Source: Robertkochia sediminum (GTDB lineage: Bacteria; Bacteroidota; Bacteroidia; Flavobacteriales; Flavobacteriaceae). From it: a DNA stretch of 64,000 nt. Of this stretch, positions 9,733 through 17,642 are shown in pieces; position 1 is the stretch's first letter; each line of letters opens with the position of its first letter. The DNA lies in NCBI RefSeq assembly GCF_016786255.1, contig NZ_JADMKT010000075.1, forward strand, positions 46,840 through 110,839, given 5' to 3'. Below the pieces are notes generated by a model. That model was not told the DNA's origin and made no database searches. It worked only from the letters and a program-made list of their open reading frames with translations. The translations under genes were made by a program, and so were the position numbers.

Positions 9733-12357
9733 CTAAAACCTATATTTTACTTCTGCTAAAAAATATCTTGGTAATATTGGAATGGAAGATTCGGTGGTCT
9801 GAAACTCATTAATAACAATATTTGCAAATTGCCCTCGGTTGGCTAAATTCTTTCCTGAAATTCGATAGGACCAGTTACCCTTCTTGGGATTTAGATTGAA
9901 AATCACATCAGAAAACAAATAGTAGTCTGAGTTGAGCGTATAAAAGTTGTTATTTACATCAATCTTTATCCAATCATTCAATTCTACAAGTGCATTTAAA
10001 AAGCCTTGGTAATAACCATTTTCAGATTGTTGATCATTAAAATATCCTTTAGAATAATTGTATTGCAATTGAAATTTAAAATTCAACGGAATATTGAAAT
10101 AAGAGGTACCCTGAATGGTATATAAAGCATTGTAGTTTTCGAGAATACCACCTTCGTTATTAATCATTACCCCCATGGTGTTCCAGAATTGATCTGAACT
10201 AATTTTAACGGAGAAAGGAATGAAATTCAGGTATGTTGATATTGCAAAATTTCCATTAACCATTTTACCACCTTCTAATAATTCGTACTGGTTGAATATT
10301 ATATTTTCATTTACAAATGAATTGAAACTATACCTTTTATCGGACAATCCATAAGACAAGGAGGAGTTGATGAATAATAAATTTTTATAATTCTTGTAGG
10401 CATATCGAATACTGAAATTATGATTTTTGGAGTCTGCAATGGTATTACTTCCTCTGACTAGGGTTCGGTAATTCCTCAATAAGTAATTACTATTTATTTG
10501 AAAGCTCCCAGGTAATTGATTGTAATACACATAATTAAAGTTAAAAACCCCTGTACTCTTACTTTTATATCCTATTGAAATAGAAGGACTTAAAAAGCTG
10601 AAGTTCTCAATTGATAAGTCACTGCGCAGTTCATTCATGGAATACTTTAAAAATGACTTGAACTTCCAACTTGAAGAAAGATCGTAGTGATATTTGGTTG
10701 TGATTTTATACCCGTTATTTTCGTATCTGAAATTCCCGGAAAGACTATCTACCATTTGGTTGTCACCTACGAAATATTCACTGGTTATTTTCTTATCCTC
10801 GGCGAATCCTTCAACTCTTACGGTAGCTTCAGAGTGTTCGAATTTCATAAACAATTCACTATTAACACCACCATACTTTTGGGGGGCATTTATAGCTTGT
10901 TTCCCATTGCCGTCATTTTGCGTATTTGAATTTTGATCAAATAAATTTGGCCTTAGTGACAGTTTTTGATCTACTTCATTAGAACCCCAGTAACCATTAA
11001 TGAATAATAATTTGTTTTGACTCAGCTTTTTCGAAATATCTAATTGATTGTAAAAACGGAAATTTTGTCCCTCTACATTTTGAACTATATTTTCCCCGTT
11101 TAAATCCATTTCTCCATACCTTTCAGAAGGCTGAAAATTAAGATCTGCCCGATAAACATAATAGGTTTTTGAGTTGCCCAAATATTTAACCTCTACCTCC
11201 GCGTTGACAACATCATCGTTTAATTCTAAATATTTCCTTTCGTAAAACGATATAGAATCTAATGCTCCAATGTATGATCCTGATATTTGATACCATTTAT
11301 CTTGCTGATCCTTTGATATGTTTATCATAGACCGCAGTGTTAAATTCTTATTCAATTTACCAACTATACTAAATGAGTTTAAAAACGAATTATTGAAAAC
11401 ATCTTCATTTTTTGAAAGTTGAGATTGAGAAACCTCATCAATATCAACAATTAATTGATTCTCTTTTCTAAAGTTTTTGTCAGATAGGTTGGAAGATCCA
11501 CTGGCAGCGGTAATTTCTGAAGTCTGAGGGACTGTCAATTCTCCAATATTATTTAAATGGCTGAGATTGAAAATTTTAATTTTCTTTCTGAGTAAGCCTA
11601 TGTTTCCCCTATTTGAGTACCTCTCGTTATTACCTAAGCCAAGATTAATATTACCGAACCATACGTTTTTCTTCTCATCATTCAATTTTAAATTAATGGC
11701 TACTTTATCACTTTCTTTAAAGGATTTTAGTACTGGATTATCTTCAAAGTTATCAAGGATCTCAACAGCGGAGACATGGGATGCATCCAAATTTTTAGAG
11801 AGTATTTTGTACTTATTATCGAATAAATCATCACCTTCAATTAAAAGCTTATCAATAAATTTTCCATGAACCTTGATCTCGCCATTTGATTCGACCTCTA
11901 CTCCTGGAAGTTTTGCAAGTAAATCCTCAATCACTTGCTCATTTCCATCTTTATAGCTATCAGCATTAAAAACAATAGTATCTCTTTTGATTATAATTTT
12001 TTGCTGCCCCTCTAATACAACCTCATTTAATTGCTGAATATCCTCAACCAACTCGAAGTTGTATTCATTAGCCTTTGCTAAATCAAGAACTATCTCTTTA
12101 ACAATTGATTTATAACCCAGAGCGGTAATTTTTAATTGTAACGTATCGTTCTGTTTCACATTTTTAGGCAATAGGCTGTACCGCCCGTCTACATTTGAAT
12201 AACCAAATGAATTAATAGCTTTATTATGAAACAATAGAACAGAGATACCTTGTAATTTATCTCCATTACTATTGGTGATTTTCCCATAGACTTGTGCATT
12301 TTGTGCGGAAATACCAAGTGAAAAAAAAAATGCAATTAGACACAAAAATTTATTCAT
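9733..12357 (-). CDS. Outer-membrane beta-barrel protein carried by the element (GLPGLI partner)
   Basis: About 874 residues are read from the ATG at 12357, which begins a signal peptide ending GISAQ; an ATG seven codons upstream is less likely. A CarboxypepD_reg-like domain (about 20-105) is followed by a plug-like region with LLAKLPGVEVESNGEIKVHG, then an Asn/Tyr/Phe-rich barrel ending in FLAEVKYRF. The final Phe is typical of barrel proteins. It overlaps the upstream GLPGLI gene by 8 bp (ATGAATAA), implying coupled translation. Base composition is much more A+T rich than in the outer-membrane gene at 28401, and it uses many AAT, TTT and TAT codons, consistent with recent acquisition. The substrate is unknown. 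Confidence 0.85.
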   Translation of the reverse strand: MNKFLCLIAFFFSLGISAQNAQVYGKITNSNGDKLQGISVLLFHNKAINSFGYSNVDGRYSLLPKNVKQNDTLQLKITALGYKSIVKEIVLDLAKANEYNFELVEDIQQLNEVVLEGQQKIIIKRDTIVFNADSYKDGNEQVIEDLLAKLPGVEVESNGEIKVHGKFIDKLLIEGDDLFDNKYKILSKNLDASHVSAVEILDNFEDNPVLKSFKESDKVAINLKLNDEKKNVWFGNINLGLGNNERYSNRGNIGLLRKKIKIFNLSHLNNIGELTVPQTSEITAASGSSNLSDKNFRKENQLIVDIDEVSQSQLSKNEDVFNNSFLNSFSIVGKLNKNLTLRSMINISKDQQDKWYQISGSYIGALDSISFYERKYLELNDDVVNAEVEVKYLGNSKTYYVYRADLNFQPSERYGEMDLNGENIVQNVEGQNFRFYNQLDISKKLSQNKLLFINGYWGSNEVDQKLSLRPNLFDQNSNTQNDGNGKQAINAPQKYGGVNSELFMKFEHSEATVRVEGFAEDKKITSEYFVGDNQMVDSLSGNFRYENNGYKITTKYHYDLSSSWKFKSFLKYSMNELRSDLSIENFSFLSPSISIGYKSKSTGVFNFNYVYYNQLPGSFQINSNYLLRNYRTLVRGSNTIADSKNHNFSIRYAYKNYKNLLFINSSLSYGLSDKRYSFNSFVNENIIFNQYELLEGGKMVNGNFAISTYLNFIPFSVKISSDQFWNTMGVMINNEGGILENYNALYTIQGTSYFNIPLNFKFQLQYNYSKGYFNDQQSENGYYQGFLNALVELNDWIKIDVNNNFYTLNSDYYLFSDVIFNLNPKKGNWSYRISGKNLANRGQFANIVINEFQTTESSIPILPRYFLAEVKYRF

Positions 12358-13138
12358 CAAAGGCTTCGATATAGACATTACTCATCGGCAACTTAACCTG
12401 ATTACTCAATCTTGAGTTTCCAGCTTCAGATAACACTCTCCCTCTTTTGACACCTTTTTTATGTCGCTGCATTAGGTTCTTTTTATATGTGTTTAAGTCA
12501 ATCCATTGTGCATTTTCTGTATCCGGTCGAGGCAATTCTATTTGGCTAAATCGTTTAGTTGGATATTCTAAAGATTTGAAGTAAAAATATATCTCTTTAT
12601 TCTTGTCATATGCCTCCAAAATAAGGCCGGGTAGTCCATACAGTTTCCATGGTCCAAATGGAACGGGAATCTCAGGGCTAAACCAGGCCGTGTACTCACG
12701 ACCTCTGAATGAACCAGTCGCTTTAATACAATCTAAAGCACCTATTTTTTTTGTTTCCTGACTAATCTTCCAATCAATAACCGGAATCTCTTCCTTAACA
12801 TAATTCGATCCAACATTACTGGAATTTAGGGAATTATCAATTCTATTAAAATGACAAATTAAACCATTAGGAAATGTGGCCTTATTAATGAAATAATGTT
12901 GATTCTTATTTTCAATATGAGTCATTTTATTTATCGGACCACCCTCCAGGGAATCCTTTCGAAATACATAGGACGATTGATTCTGGTTAAAGGTTAAATA
13001 GGCATTATAATCAATTCCAACGGGAGCCCCCATTCCAAAACTTTGTATATGGCCATACTCCACTAAGCCATACCTATTTTGAGAATGAAGAATTTGAGTT
13101 ATGATAATGCAGGATAGAAAAATTAATTTTTTAATCAT
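12350..13138 (-). CDS. GLPGLI family protein (element cargo)
   Basis: The protein has 262 residues with a signal peptide (ending ILHSQ). It carries the family signature GLPGLI at residues 168-173, preceded by the usual AWFSPEIPVPFGPWKLY. The family is a Bacteroidota group of secreted proteins, commonly encoded beside a beta-barrel outer-membrane protein; its biochemical role is not established. Here it is the first gene of a two-gene operon. The 467-bp spacer upstream (13139-13605) must hold its promoter, but no perfect TAnnTTTG box was found. Confidence 0.9.
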   Translation of the reverse strand: MIKKLIFLSCIIITQILHSQNRYGLVEYGHIQSFGMGAPVGIDYNAYLTFNQNQSSYVFRKDSLEGGPINKMTHIENKNQHYFINKATFPNGLICHFNRIDNSLNSSNVGSNYVKEEIPVIDWKISQETKKIGALDCIKATGSFRGREYTAWFSPEIPVPFGPWKLYGLPGLILEAYDKNKEIYFYFKSLEYPTKRFSQIELPRPDTENAQWIDLNTYKKNLMQRHKKGVKRGRVLSEAGNSRLSNQVKLPMSNVYIEAFDE

Positions 13139-13605
13139 GTTTCACAGATCTAGACAGTTGTAGGCCATATTACTTTTTTGAACTCCTTCACAACTCGTTT
13201 CTCACTGAATTATTTATTACTTCATTTATGCCTCCTGGAAAAAGTTCCACCTTAATTCCTATAAAATATCGAATATAAGCTATATGATAGAATTAGCAAA
13301 AGGTATTCTGACCTTTTAATTTTATCCTTTAGTATGCATTGTATAATGAATAGCGAGAGGGTAACACGCTAAAGCGATGTTACGGATAGTAGGATTCCTT
13401 TCAATCCTTTGTGATTACTGACGAAACCCTAACCTCATTTTTACTATAAAAAGGAAGTCTTTTAGTAAGGTGTTAGCCATCACATTTCATAGGATTAGTT
13501 ATGGAAGATTAGGGGCTTACAACCTACTCAAAAAAGAATTTCGAGAATAATTTCAACCTTTCGCGGTATAAAATATCTCCGTTTACAAACGTTTAATTAG
13601 TAATA
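13139..13605. other. Spacer inside the element
   Basis: This 467-bp A+T-rich region lies between the integrase and the cargo operon. Only very short open frames (under 20 codons) are present on either strand. No excisionase-like gene, tRNA or repeat was recognised. Confidence 0.6.
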
Positions 13606-14814
13606 CTAGAAATTCACCACCTTATCCAGGGCATCGTCGGCTTCCCTCTGCATAAAGCTAGCCTGATAAGTGATAGTGGTAGTGATGGAAGAATGGCGAT
13701 ATAATTTTTGCAACATCTGGATAGAAATCTTATCACCGGAAATATTACCAAAGGTATGGCGTGCAATATGCATAGATAATTTCTTATCAATACCCAATTT
13801 ATCAGCAATAAGCTGCAACCTTCTGTTAATGGTTCTGGTAGCGGTCCGGATCCTGGTAAGGACCTGCAACTTATCATCAAAATTGGTCCCCTTAAGATAG
13901 TCAAACACCAGGTCATTTTTTAAAATGGCATCCTTACGATATATGGCAAGAATCTGTTCAGCCTTTTCCGGCACCTTCAGCGAAACCAGTTTCTGGTTCT
14001 TATTCATACGATATAACAACCTGCCATCATTGAAATCACTCCACCGGAGCTCCAAAACATCACTTACACGTATTCCGGCAAAATAGAAACTTATAAGCCA
14101 TACGTGTAAAGCTCTCAATTGTGCTTCAGTGAGATCCTCTGCGCTTTCCAACTTTACCACCTCCGAGATCGACAAACCTATTTTCTGAGATTCAGGAATC
14201 TTAATCGTGATCTTACCTCTTCCAAAGGGATACTTTGCCCTGGAAGCCACCCCCTCGGCTATGGCCATGTTATAGATCTTACGGATCATGATCAGGTAAT
14301 TTACAGCCGTTCTTGGTTTCCTTTTCTCCTGATTCAGAATAAATCCCTCAAATTTCTTTAACACATTTACGGTAATCTCATCAAAGGGTATATTACCCGG
14401 TCCTAAGAACTTCCTGAACTTCTCCACCCTGGCTTTTTGGGTCTGGTACTGCCGGTACTTTTCTGCTCGTTTAAGATTATCCAGATGAATATTAGCCATA
14501 TCGAAGAAATCGAGTCGATCCTCCCCTTTCACCCTTTTGCGCACTCCCTTAGCACTGATATGTTCTCCGTTAATCTCCGCTTCCAGTAACTTATCGTTGA
14601 CGGCTGCCAGTTTTTTGACAATAAAATGATTTAAACGAGTGGCATTGGGATGACCGGATCTAACCAAACCCCGATCTTTATCCCAAAATCTCGGAGCAAT
14701 ATATTGACCGGTAAAAACATAAGAAGTCTGTCCGTTTTTTGTGATCCGTATAGTAATTGGATACAAACCCCGGGAGTTCATCTTCTTCTTCAAAACTGCC
14801 CTTACCGATGCCAT
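13606..14814 (-). CDS. Tyrosine recombinase (integrase) of the element
   Basis: The protein has 402 residues with the three-part architecture of Bacteroidota integrases. These are an N-terminal arm-DNA-binding domain (about 1-90), a SAM-like core-binding domain (about 103-200) and a catalytic domain (about 213-400). Catalytic residues are visible: R249 (AGIRVSD), H349 and R352 (HIARHTF), H374 (YRHSS) and the nucleophile Y383 (ITYQ). A lysine near 273-275 fits the beta-hairpin position. The gene begins 175 bp from attR, the usual place for int beside attP, and is transcribed into the element. It appears complete and active. Confidence 0.95.
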   Translation of the reverse strand: MASVRAVLKKKMNSRGLYPITIRITKNGQTSYVFTGQYIAPRFWDKDRGLVRSGHPNATRLNHFIVKKLAAVNDKLLEAEINGEHISAKGVRKRVKGEDRLDFFDMANIHLDNLKRAEKYRQYQTQKARVEKFRKFLGPGNIPFDEITVNVLKKFEGFILNQEKRKPRTAVNYLIMIRKIYNMAIAEGVASRAKYPFGRGKITIKIPESQKIGLSISEVVKLESAEDLTEAQLRALHVWLISFYFAGIRVSDVLELRWSDFNDGRLLYRMNKNQKLVSLKVPEKAEQILAIYRKDAILKNDLVFDYLKGTNFDDKLQVLTRIRTATRTINRRLQLIADKLGIDKKLSMHIARHTFGNISGDKISIQMLQKLYRHSSITTTITYQASFMQREADDALDKVVNF

Positions 14815-14858
14815 TTTTTACAACTGAATTCGAATAAAGTTACCTATAAAAAATGGTA

Positions 14859-14879
14859 CCCGGGTACAATATGGGTCAA
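14859..14879 (+). repeat. Candidate integrase arm site, right copy
   Basis: It matches 9458-9478 at 20 of 21 positions, in the same orientation. It lies between the integrase start and attR, overlapping the probable int promoter region, so occupancy could also influence int expression (inference). Confidence 0.6.
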
Positions 14880-14988
14880 ACATTTTGTGATATTAAACGG
14901 TATTATTTGAATTCAACAAAAATTAAAAACCCAGTAATAACAGGGGATTGAAGCATTTTGATGAATATTGATTTCCCTTCCAGCCCCC

Positions 14989-15039
14989 CTCATAACCCGA
15001 AGGTCACTGGTTCGAGTCCAGTTCCCGCTACTAGCAAAA
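14989..15039 (+). other. attR: displaced 3' part of tRNA-fMet
   Basis: It is identical over 51 bp to 9360-9410 and comprises the anticodon loop through the 3' end of tRNA-fMet. It lacks the 5' half of a tRNA and so is not a functional gene. It marks the far boundary of the element. Confidence 0.93.
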
Positions 15040-15066
15040 CCGGTTTCGAGAGAAACCGGTTTTTTT
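15036..15066 (+). terminator. Original tRNA-fMet terminator, now beyond the element
   Basis: A perfect 12-bp stem AAAACCGGTTTC/GAAACCGGTTTT with loop GAGA and a T-run. By position it would have followed the tRNA before the element integrated. Confidence 0.8.
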
Positions 15067-15117
15067 ATGCCCTTTAGCGAGCGGAATTTATTCCAGCGAG
15101 CGTGAGGGCATAAAAAA
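15061..15117. repeat. 13-bp inverted repeat (hairpin)
   Basis: TTTTTTATGCCCT (15061-15073) and AGGGCATAAAAAA (15105-15117) are perfect inverted repeats around a 31-bp centre containing two GCGAGCG motifs. It may act as a bidirectional terminator or be a dispersed palindromic repeat. Confidence 0.6.
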
Positions 15118-15148
15118 ACCAGGCCTTGCGAAGCAAGCCCAGGTTTTG
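15114..15148 (-). terminator. Candidate terminator for the LRR lipoprotein gene
   Basis: On the minus strand a GC-rich stem-loop around CTTGC-TTC-GCAAG is extended by CCTGG-type pairs and followed by seven T residues. It lies about 335 bp beyond the stop at 15481, with repeat sequence between. Confidence 0.5.
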
Positions 15149-15191
15149 GTTGTAAAGCTTCTCCCCCATGGTCCGCCGAGCAAAGCGAGGC

Positions 15192-15490
15192 AATCCAGTT
15201 CCTCAACAAATAAAACCCTTGAAACAATCCTTTTGAAATAGTCCGATAAACAGTTTACTGTATTATCGGGATACGAGAAAGGAGCTACTTGTGAAGCAAG
15301 TGAAGGGTTTTATTGGCACTATCAACTCCCCGGGATCATGAAAGAGCGAAGCGAATTTCATAATCCAGTTCCTCAACAAATAAAAGCCTTTAAAAGCATC
15401 CTTTTGAAATAGACCGATAAGCAGTTTACTGTATTATCGGGATATGAGAAAGGAGTTACTTGTGAAGTAAATGAAGGGTTTTATTCGCAC
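15192..15490. repeat. Two direct copies of a ~128-bp repeat
   Basis: Copies lie at 15192-15319 and 15362-15490, separated by 42 bp. Each starts ATCCAGTTCCTCAACAAATA and contains the hairpin CCGATAA...CAGTTTACTG...TTATCGG. Each ends GAAGGGTTTTATT.GCAC; the second end overlaps the last codons of the LRR gene. A degenerate partial third copy lies at 16643-16700 on the other side of that gene, so the LRR gene is flanked by related repeats. CAGTTTACTG also recurs at about 50763. Confidence 0.85.
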
Positions 15491-16392
15491 GAAACATTTA
15501 ATTTCTGATACTCCGACAGCATTACTGTAGCAATTTCCTGACCGCTAAAGATCCTGATACAGGATAAATCCGAATTTCGATCAACTCTCAAATCGAATAA
15601 TTGCTCATTATGACTTACATCGAGACGATTTAAGAGGTTACTGGAAATATACAGGTGAGTTAAATTCGCATTCTGCTCCAGGTCGATCGTCTGCAAAAGG
15701 TTACCTGAGATCAACAGGGTCTCGAGCAAAATGTTGGTGGTAAAATCTACAACCTGAAGCTTATTGGAAGGAATAAATACATGTTGCAAATTAATGGCTC
15801 CTGTGGTATTAAGCGATACCAAATCATTATGACTTATATGTAACACTTCCAATGTCTTATTATGAATACTAAATTCCTCAAGGTAATTCCAGGACAGATC
15901 AAGATCTTTCAGGCCTGTCATTTCAGACAAGCCATAAATATCACCAGCTGAAGTGAATTCATTAGCCTGAAGGTCGAGGTAGATAAGGTTTGTATTGTTG
16001 CTAAGATCAATTGCAGCAATGCTGTTTCCGGAAAGAGAGAGTGTATCCAATAATACATTTTGACTTAAATCGATCGCTGTTAAGTTCTGGCTTGCGGCGG
16101 ATAAAAACTTTAGATTGACAAATCCCTCTATCCCCGCAAGATCTTCTATTTCTCCAATAGCACCGGAAAAATTTATATCTAATTGGATCACCTTTTCAGC
16201 ATCCTCTTTTAAGATCTTCTGATTGACCACGCCGTCTGAATCAAAGCCCTGTTCAATGAGCATGGTTTCAAAATGAGCATCAGGAATATTAATATATGCT
16301 TCAGCATTCGGTCCGGTGGCATCATCTGTTGCGCATGACACCACTATAGCTAATGCAAAAAGGCCAATCGAATATGTTATGCTATTTTTCAT
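15481..16392 (-). CDS. Leucine-rich-repeat lipoprotein
   Basis: The protein has 303 residues. A lipoprotein signal ends at Cys19 (VVSCATDD), so it is predicted to be membrane-anchored. A short linker region (about 30-75) includes PDAHFETMLIEQGFDSDG, a common start of flavobacterial LRR proteins. It is followed by about eight to nine LRR units of 21-22 residues of the internalin type (LxxLDLSxNxL), such as NLIYLDLQANEF and GLKDLDLSWNYL. The C-terminus has a cysteine pair (SCIRI...NVSCE) that may form a disulfide. It is a likely surface or periplasmic binding protein; the ligand is unknown. It is flanked by dispersed repeats. Confidence 0.88.
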   Translation of the reverse strand: MKNSITYSIGLFALAIVVSCATDDATGPNAEAYINIPDAHFETMLIEQGFDSDGVVNQKILKEDAEKVIQLDINFSGAIGEIEDLAGIEGFVNLKFLSAASQNLTAIDLSQNVLLDTLSLSGNSIAAIDLSNNTNLIYLDLQANEFTSAGDIYGLSEMTGLKDLDLSWNYLEEFSIHNKTLEVLHISHNDLVSLNTTGAINLQHVFIPSNKLQVVDFTTNILLETLLISGNLLQTIDLEQNANLTHLYISSNLLNRLDVSHNEQLFDLRVDRNSDLSCIRIFSGQEIATVMLSEYQKLNVSCE

Positions 16393-16618
16393 AAAGGGGT
16401 ATTTAAATTCTTACAACACCTACTACAAGACGTCTCTTCAATCTGTTTGTTACAGTTATTTCCCGGCTTTCTTTCCATGAAAAGACGGCGATGAACAGCA
16501 CATCATTGGCAAGAATTTTCTGCAAAAGCAATTCTTTATGCTTATTCCTACCAAACCTGACGAATAAAAAACAGGGGACTGCGAAGCAGAAACCGAGTTT
16601 GACTGTAAAACCCCGATG

Positions 16619-16700
16619 GTCCAACGACCGAACGCAGCGAGGGAGTTACTCCAGCTTCCTCATTAATAAAACCCTTTAAACAATTCTTTTGAAATAGCCT
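16619..16700. repeat. Partial third copy of the LRR-flanking repeat
   Basis: GTCCAACGACCGAACGCAGC followed by a CTTCCTCA.TAATAAAACCC and CTTTTGAAATAG stretch repeats the start of the copies at 15192 and 15362. The palindromic part is missing. The remaining 16403-16760 spacer shows no gene. Confidence 0.65.
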
Positions 16701-16760
16701 TTACTTGTAGGTAATTCTCCTGCTGGTTTAAAACTGTAAAACAAGTATATTTACTTTATA

Positions 16761-17414
16761 TTGTTGACAATGACCTATTATCGCCTCGAACATTCATTAG
16801 ATTTAAATATAATTGGAGATTACCCTCAAGTCCAATCCTCCATTTATCCATCAGATTTAAATGATATAATTAATCATTCTGAAATACAAAGAATCGAGAA
16901 CTTATCTCCTATAGGGGTATTAAGTAAGAAGGCGAAGCTCACGGACTTGGTCAGTGCAGTGGGAAAAGGATATAGCCTAAAACTCCTAGTTAGTAATAAT
17001 CTCAAAATTATTCTTGAGAAATACGCGATAAAATCTGAATTCATTAGCACAATGCTCACGCAGGGCAAGAAAAATTTCAATGATTATTTCATAATTGATT
17101 GTAATAATGACAGAACAAAAAATATTGATTTTTCAAAAAGCAAATTCAGTGTAAATACCCGAAGGATTAGAATAGGAAATTCAACTCAGGAAATCTCTAT
17201 TGGGTCCTATCATGAATTGGAACAGGCCATTGAGGAAGCAAAAAAACATAGAAACCGAATAACTATTGATGTCCTTGCATTTCCTGATAATTTTGAGGAC
17301 CATTTTTTTATAATTAGAAAAGTTAAAGGTGGAATTGGATATTATGTTTCAGAAGAGCTCAAAAGTGCAATAGAAACTTCACGATGCACAGGTATTAAAT
17401 TTACCGAAGTTTAA
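16761..17414 (+). CDS. Candidate immunity-type protein (Imm11/DUF1629-like), orphan
   Basis: The protein has 217 residues with no signal peptide and low G+C compared with its neighbours. The C-terminal pattern GIGYYVSEELKSAIETSRCTGIKFTEV (read as two blocks, YYVSEELKSAIE and CTGIKFTEV) resembles the end of DUF1629/Imm11 proteins, many of which are contact-dependent toxin immunity proteins. The middle block DYFIIDCNN fits the same family. No toxin, Rhs or T6SS gene is nearby, so it would be an orphan immunity gene. An in-frame ATG three codons in is an equal start candidate. The family assignment is from memory and is moderate. Confidence 0.6.
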   Translation: MLTMTYYRLEHSLDLNIIGDYPQVQSSIYPSDLNDIINHSEIQRIENLSPIGVLSKKAKLTDLVSAVGKGYSLKLLVSNNLKIILEKYAIKSEFISTMLTQGKKNFNDYFIIDCNNDRTKNIDFSKSKFSVNTRRIRIGNSTQEISIGSYHELEQAIEEAKKHRNRITIDVLAFPDNFEDHFFIIRKVKGGIGYYVSEELKSAIETSRCTGIKFTEV

Positions 17415-17503
17415 TATTTGAATAGTATCTACGAACACTAAATAATATTTCGTTACTCAATTTTGCGCAACCTTTTTCAGTTAAATTCCCAAAAGCAAAA
17501 CAC

Positions 17504-17548
17504 AAAAAAACTCGTTTACCCGACCTGATCTCAGGGCCGATAAACGAG
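17504..17548 (-). terminator. Terminator of the CocE-type operon
   Basis: An 8-bp outer stem CTCGTTTA/TAAACGAG encloses an inner CCTGA/TCAGG stem, and seven T residues follow on the minus strand. It lies about 95 bp after the stop at 17643. A diverged relative is found at 9631-9669. Confidence 0.8.
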
Positions 17549-17642
17549 CTGAAGGAATTTTATTTATGGTTTATACGTGATGAATAGTCTTCTATAATAT
17601 TAAGAATATCATTCTACCTCCCTATCCTGAGCACTCATAATT

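Larger units (their letters stand above)
9411..15039. mobile_element. 5.6-kb integrative element in the tRNA-fMet gene
   Basis: The element lies between the intact tRNA-fMet gene and a 51-bp repeat of its 3' part. It carries a tyrosine integrase close to the distal end and one cargo operon, a GLPGLI protein and a large outer-membrane protein. No relaxase, replication, transfer or phage structural gene is present, so it must be mobilised by other means or be stranded. It looks clearly more A+T rich than the surrounding genes. Short repeats near both ends (9458-9478 with 14859-14879; 9528-9540 with 14893-14905) may be integrase arm-binding sites. Confidence 0.88.

Noticed and set aside
14989-15031. 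A possible second tRNA-fMet gene
   Set aside because: Only the anticodon loop through the 3' end is present; the 5' half (acceptor, D arm) is missing. It is the attR repeat of the integrative element.
15061-15117. Terminal inverted repeats of an insertion sequence or MITE
   Set aside because: The 13-bp arms enclose only 31 bp and no target-site duplication is seen; a hairpin or bidirectional terminator is simpler.
14913-15227. A 104-codon open frame on the minus strand
   Set aside because: It reads through the displaced tRNA fragment, two terminators and a palindromic repeat, and has no protein-like conservation. It is an accidental frame.
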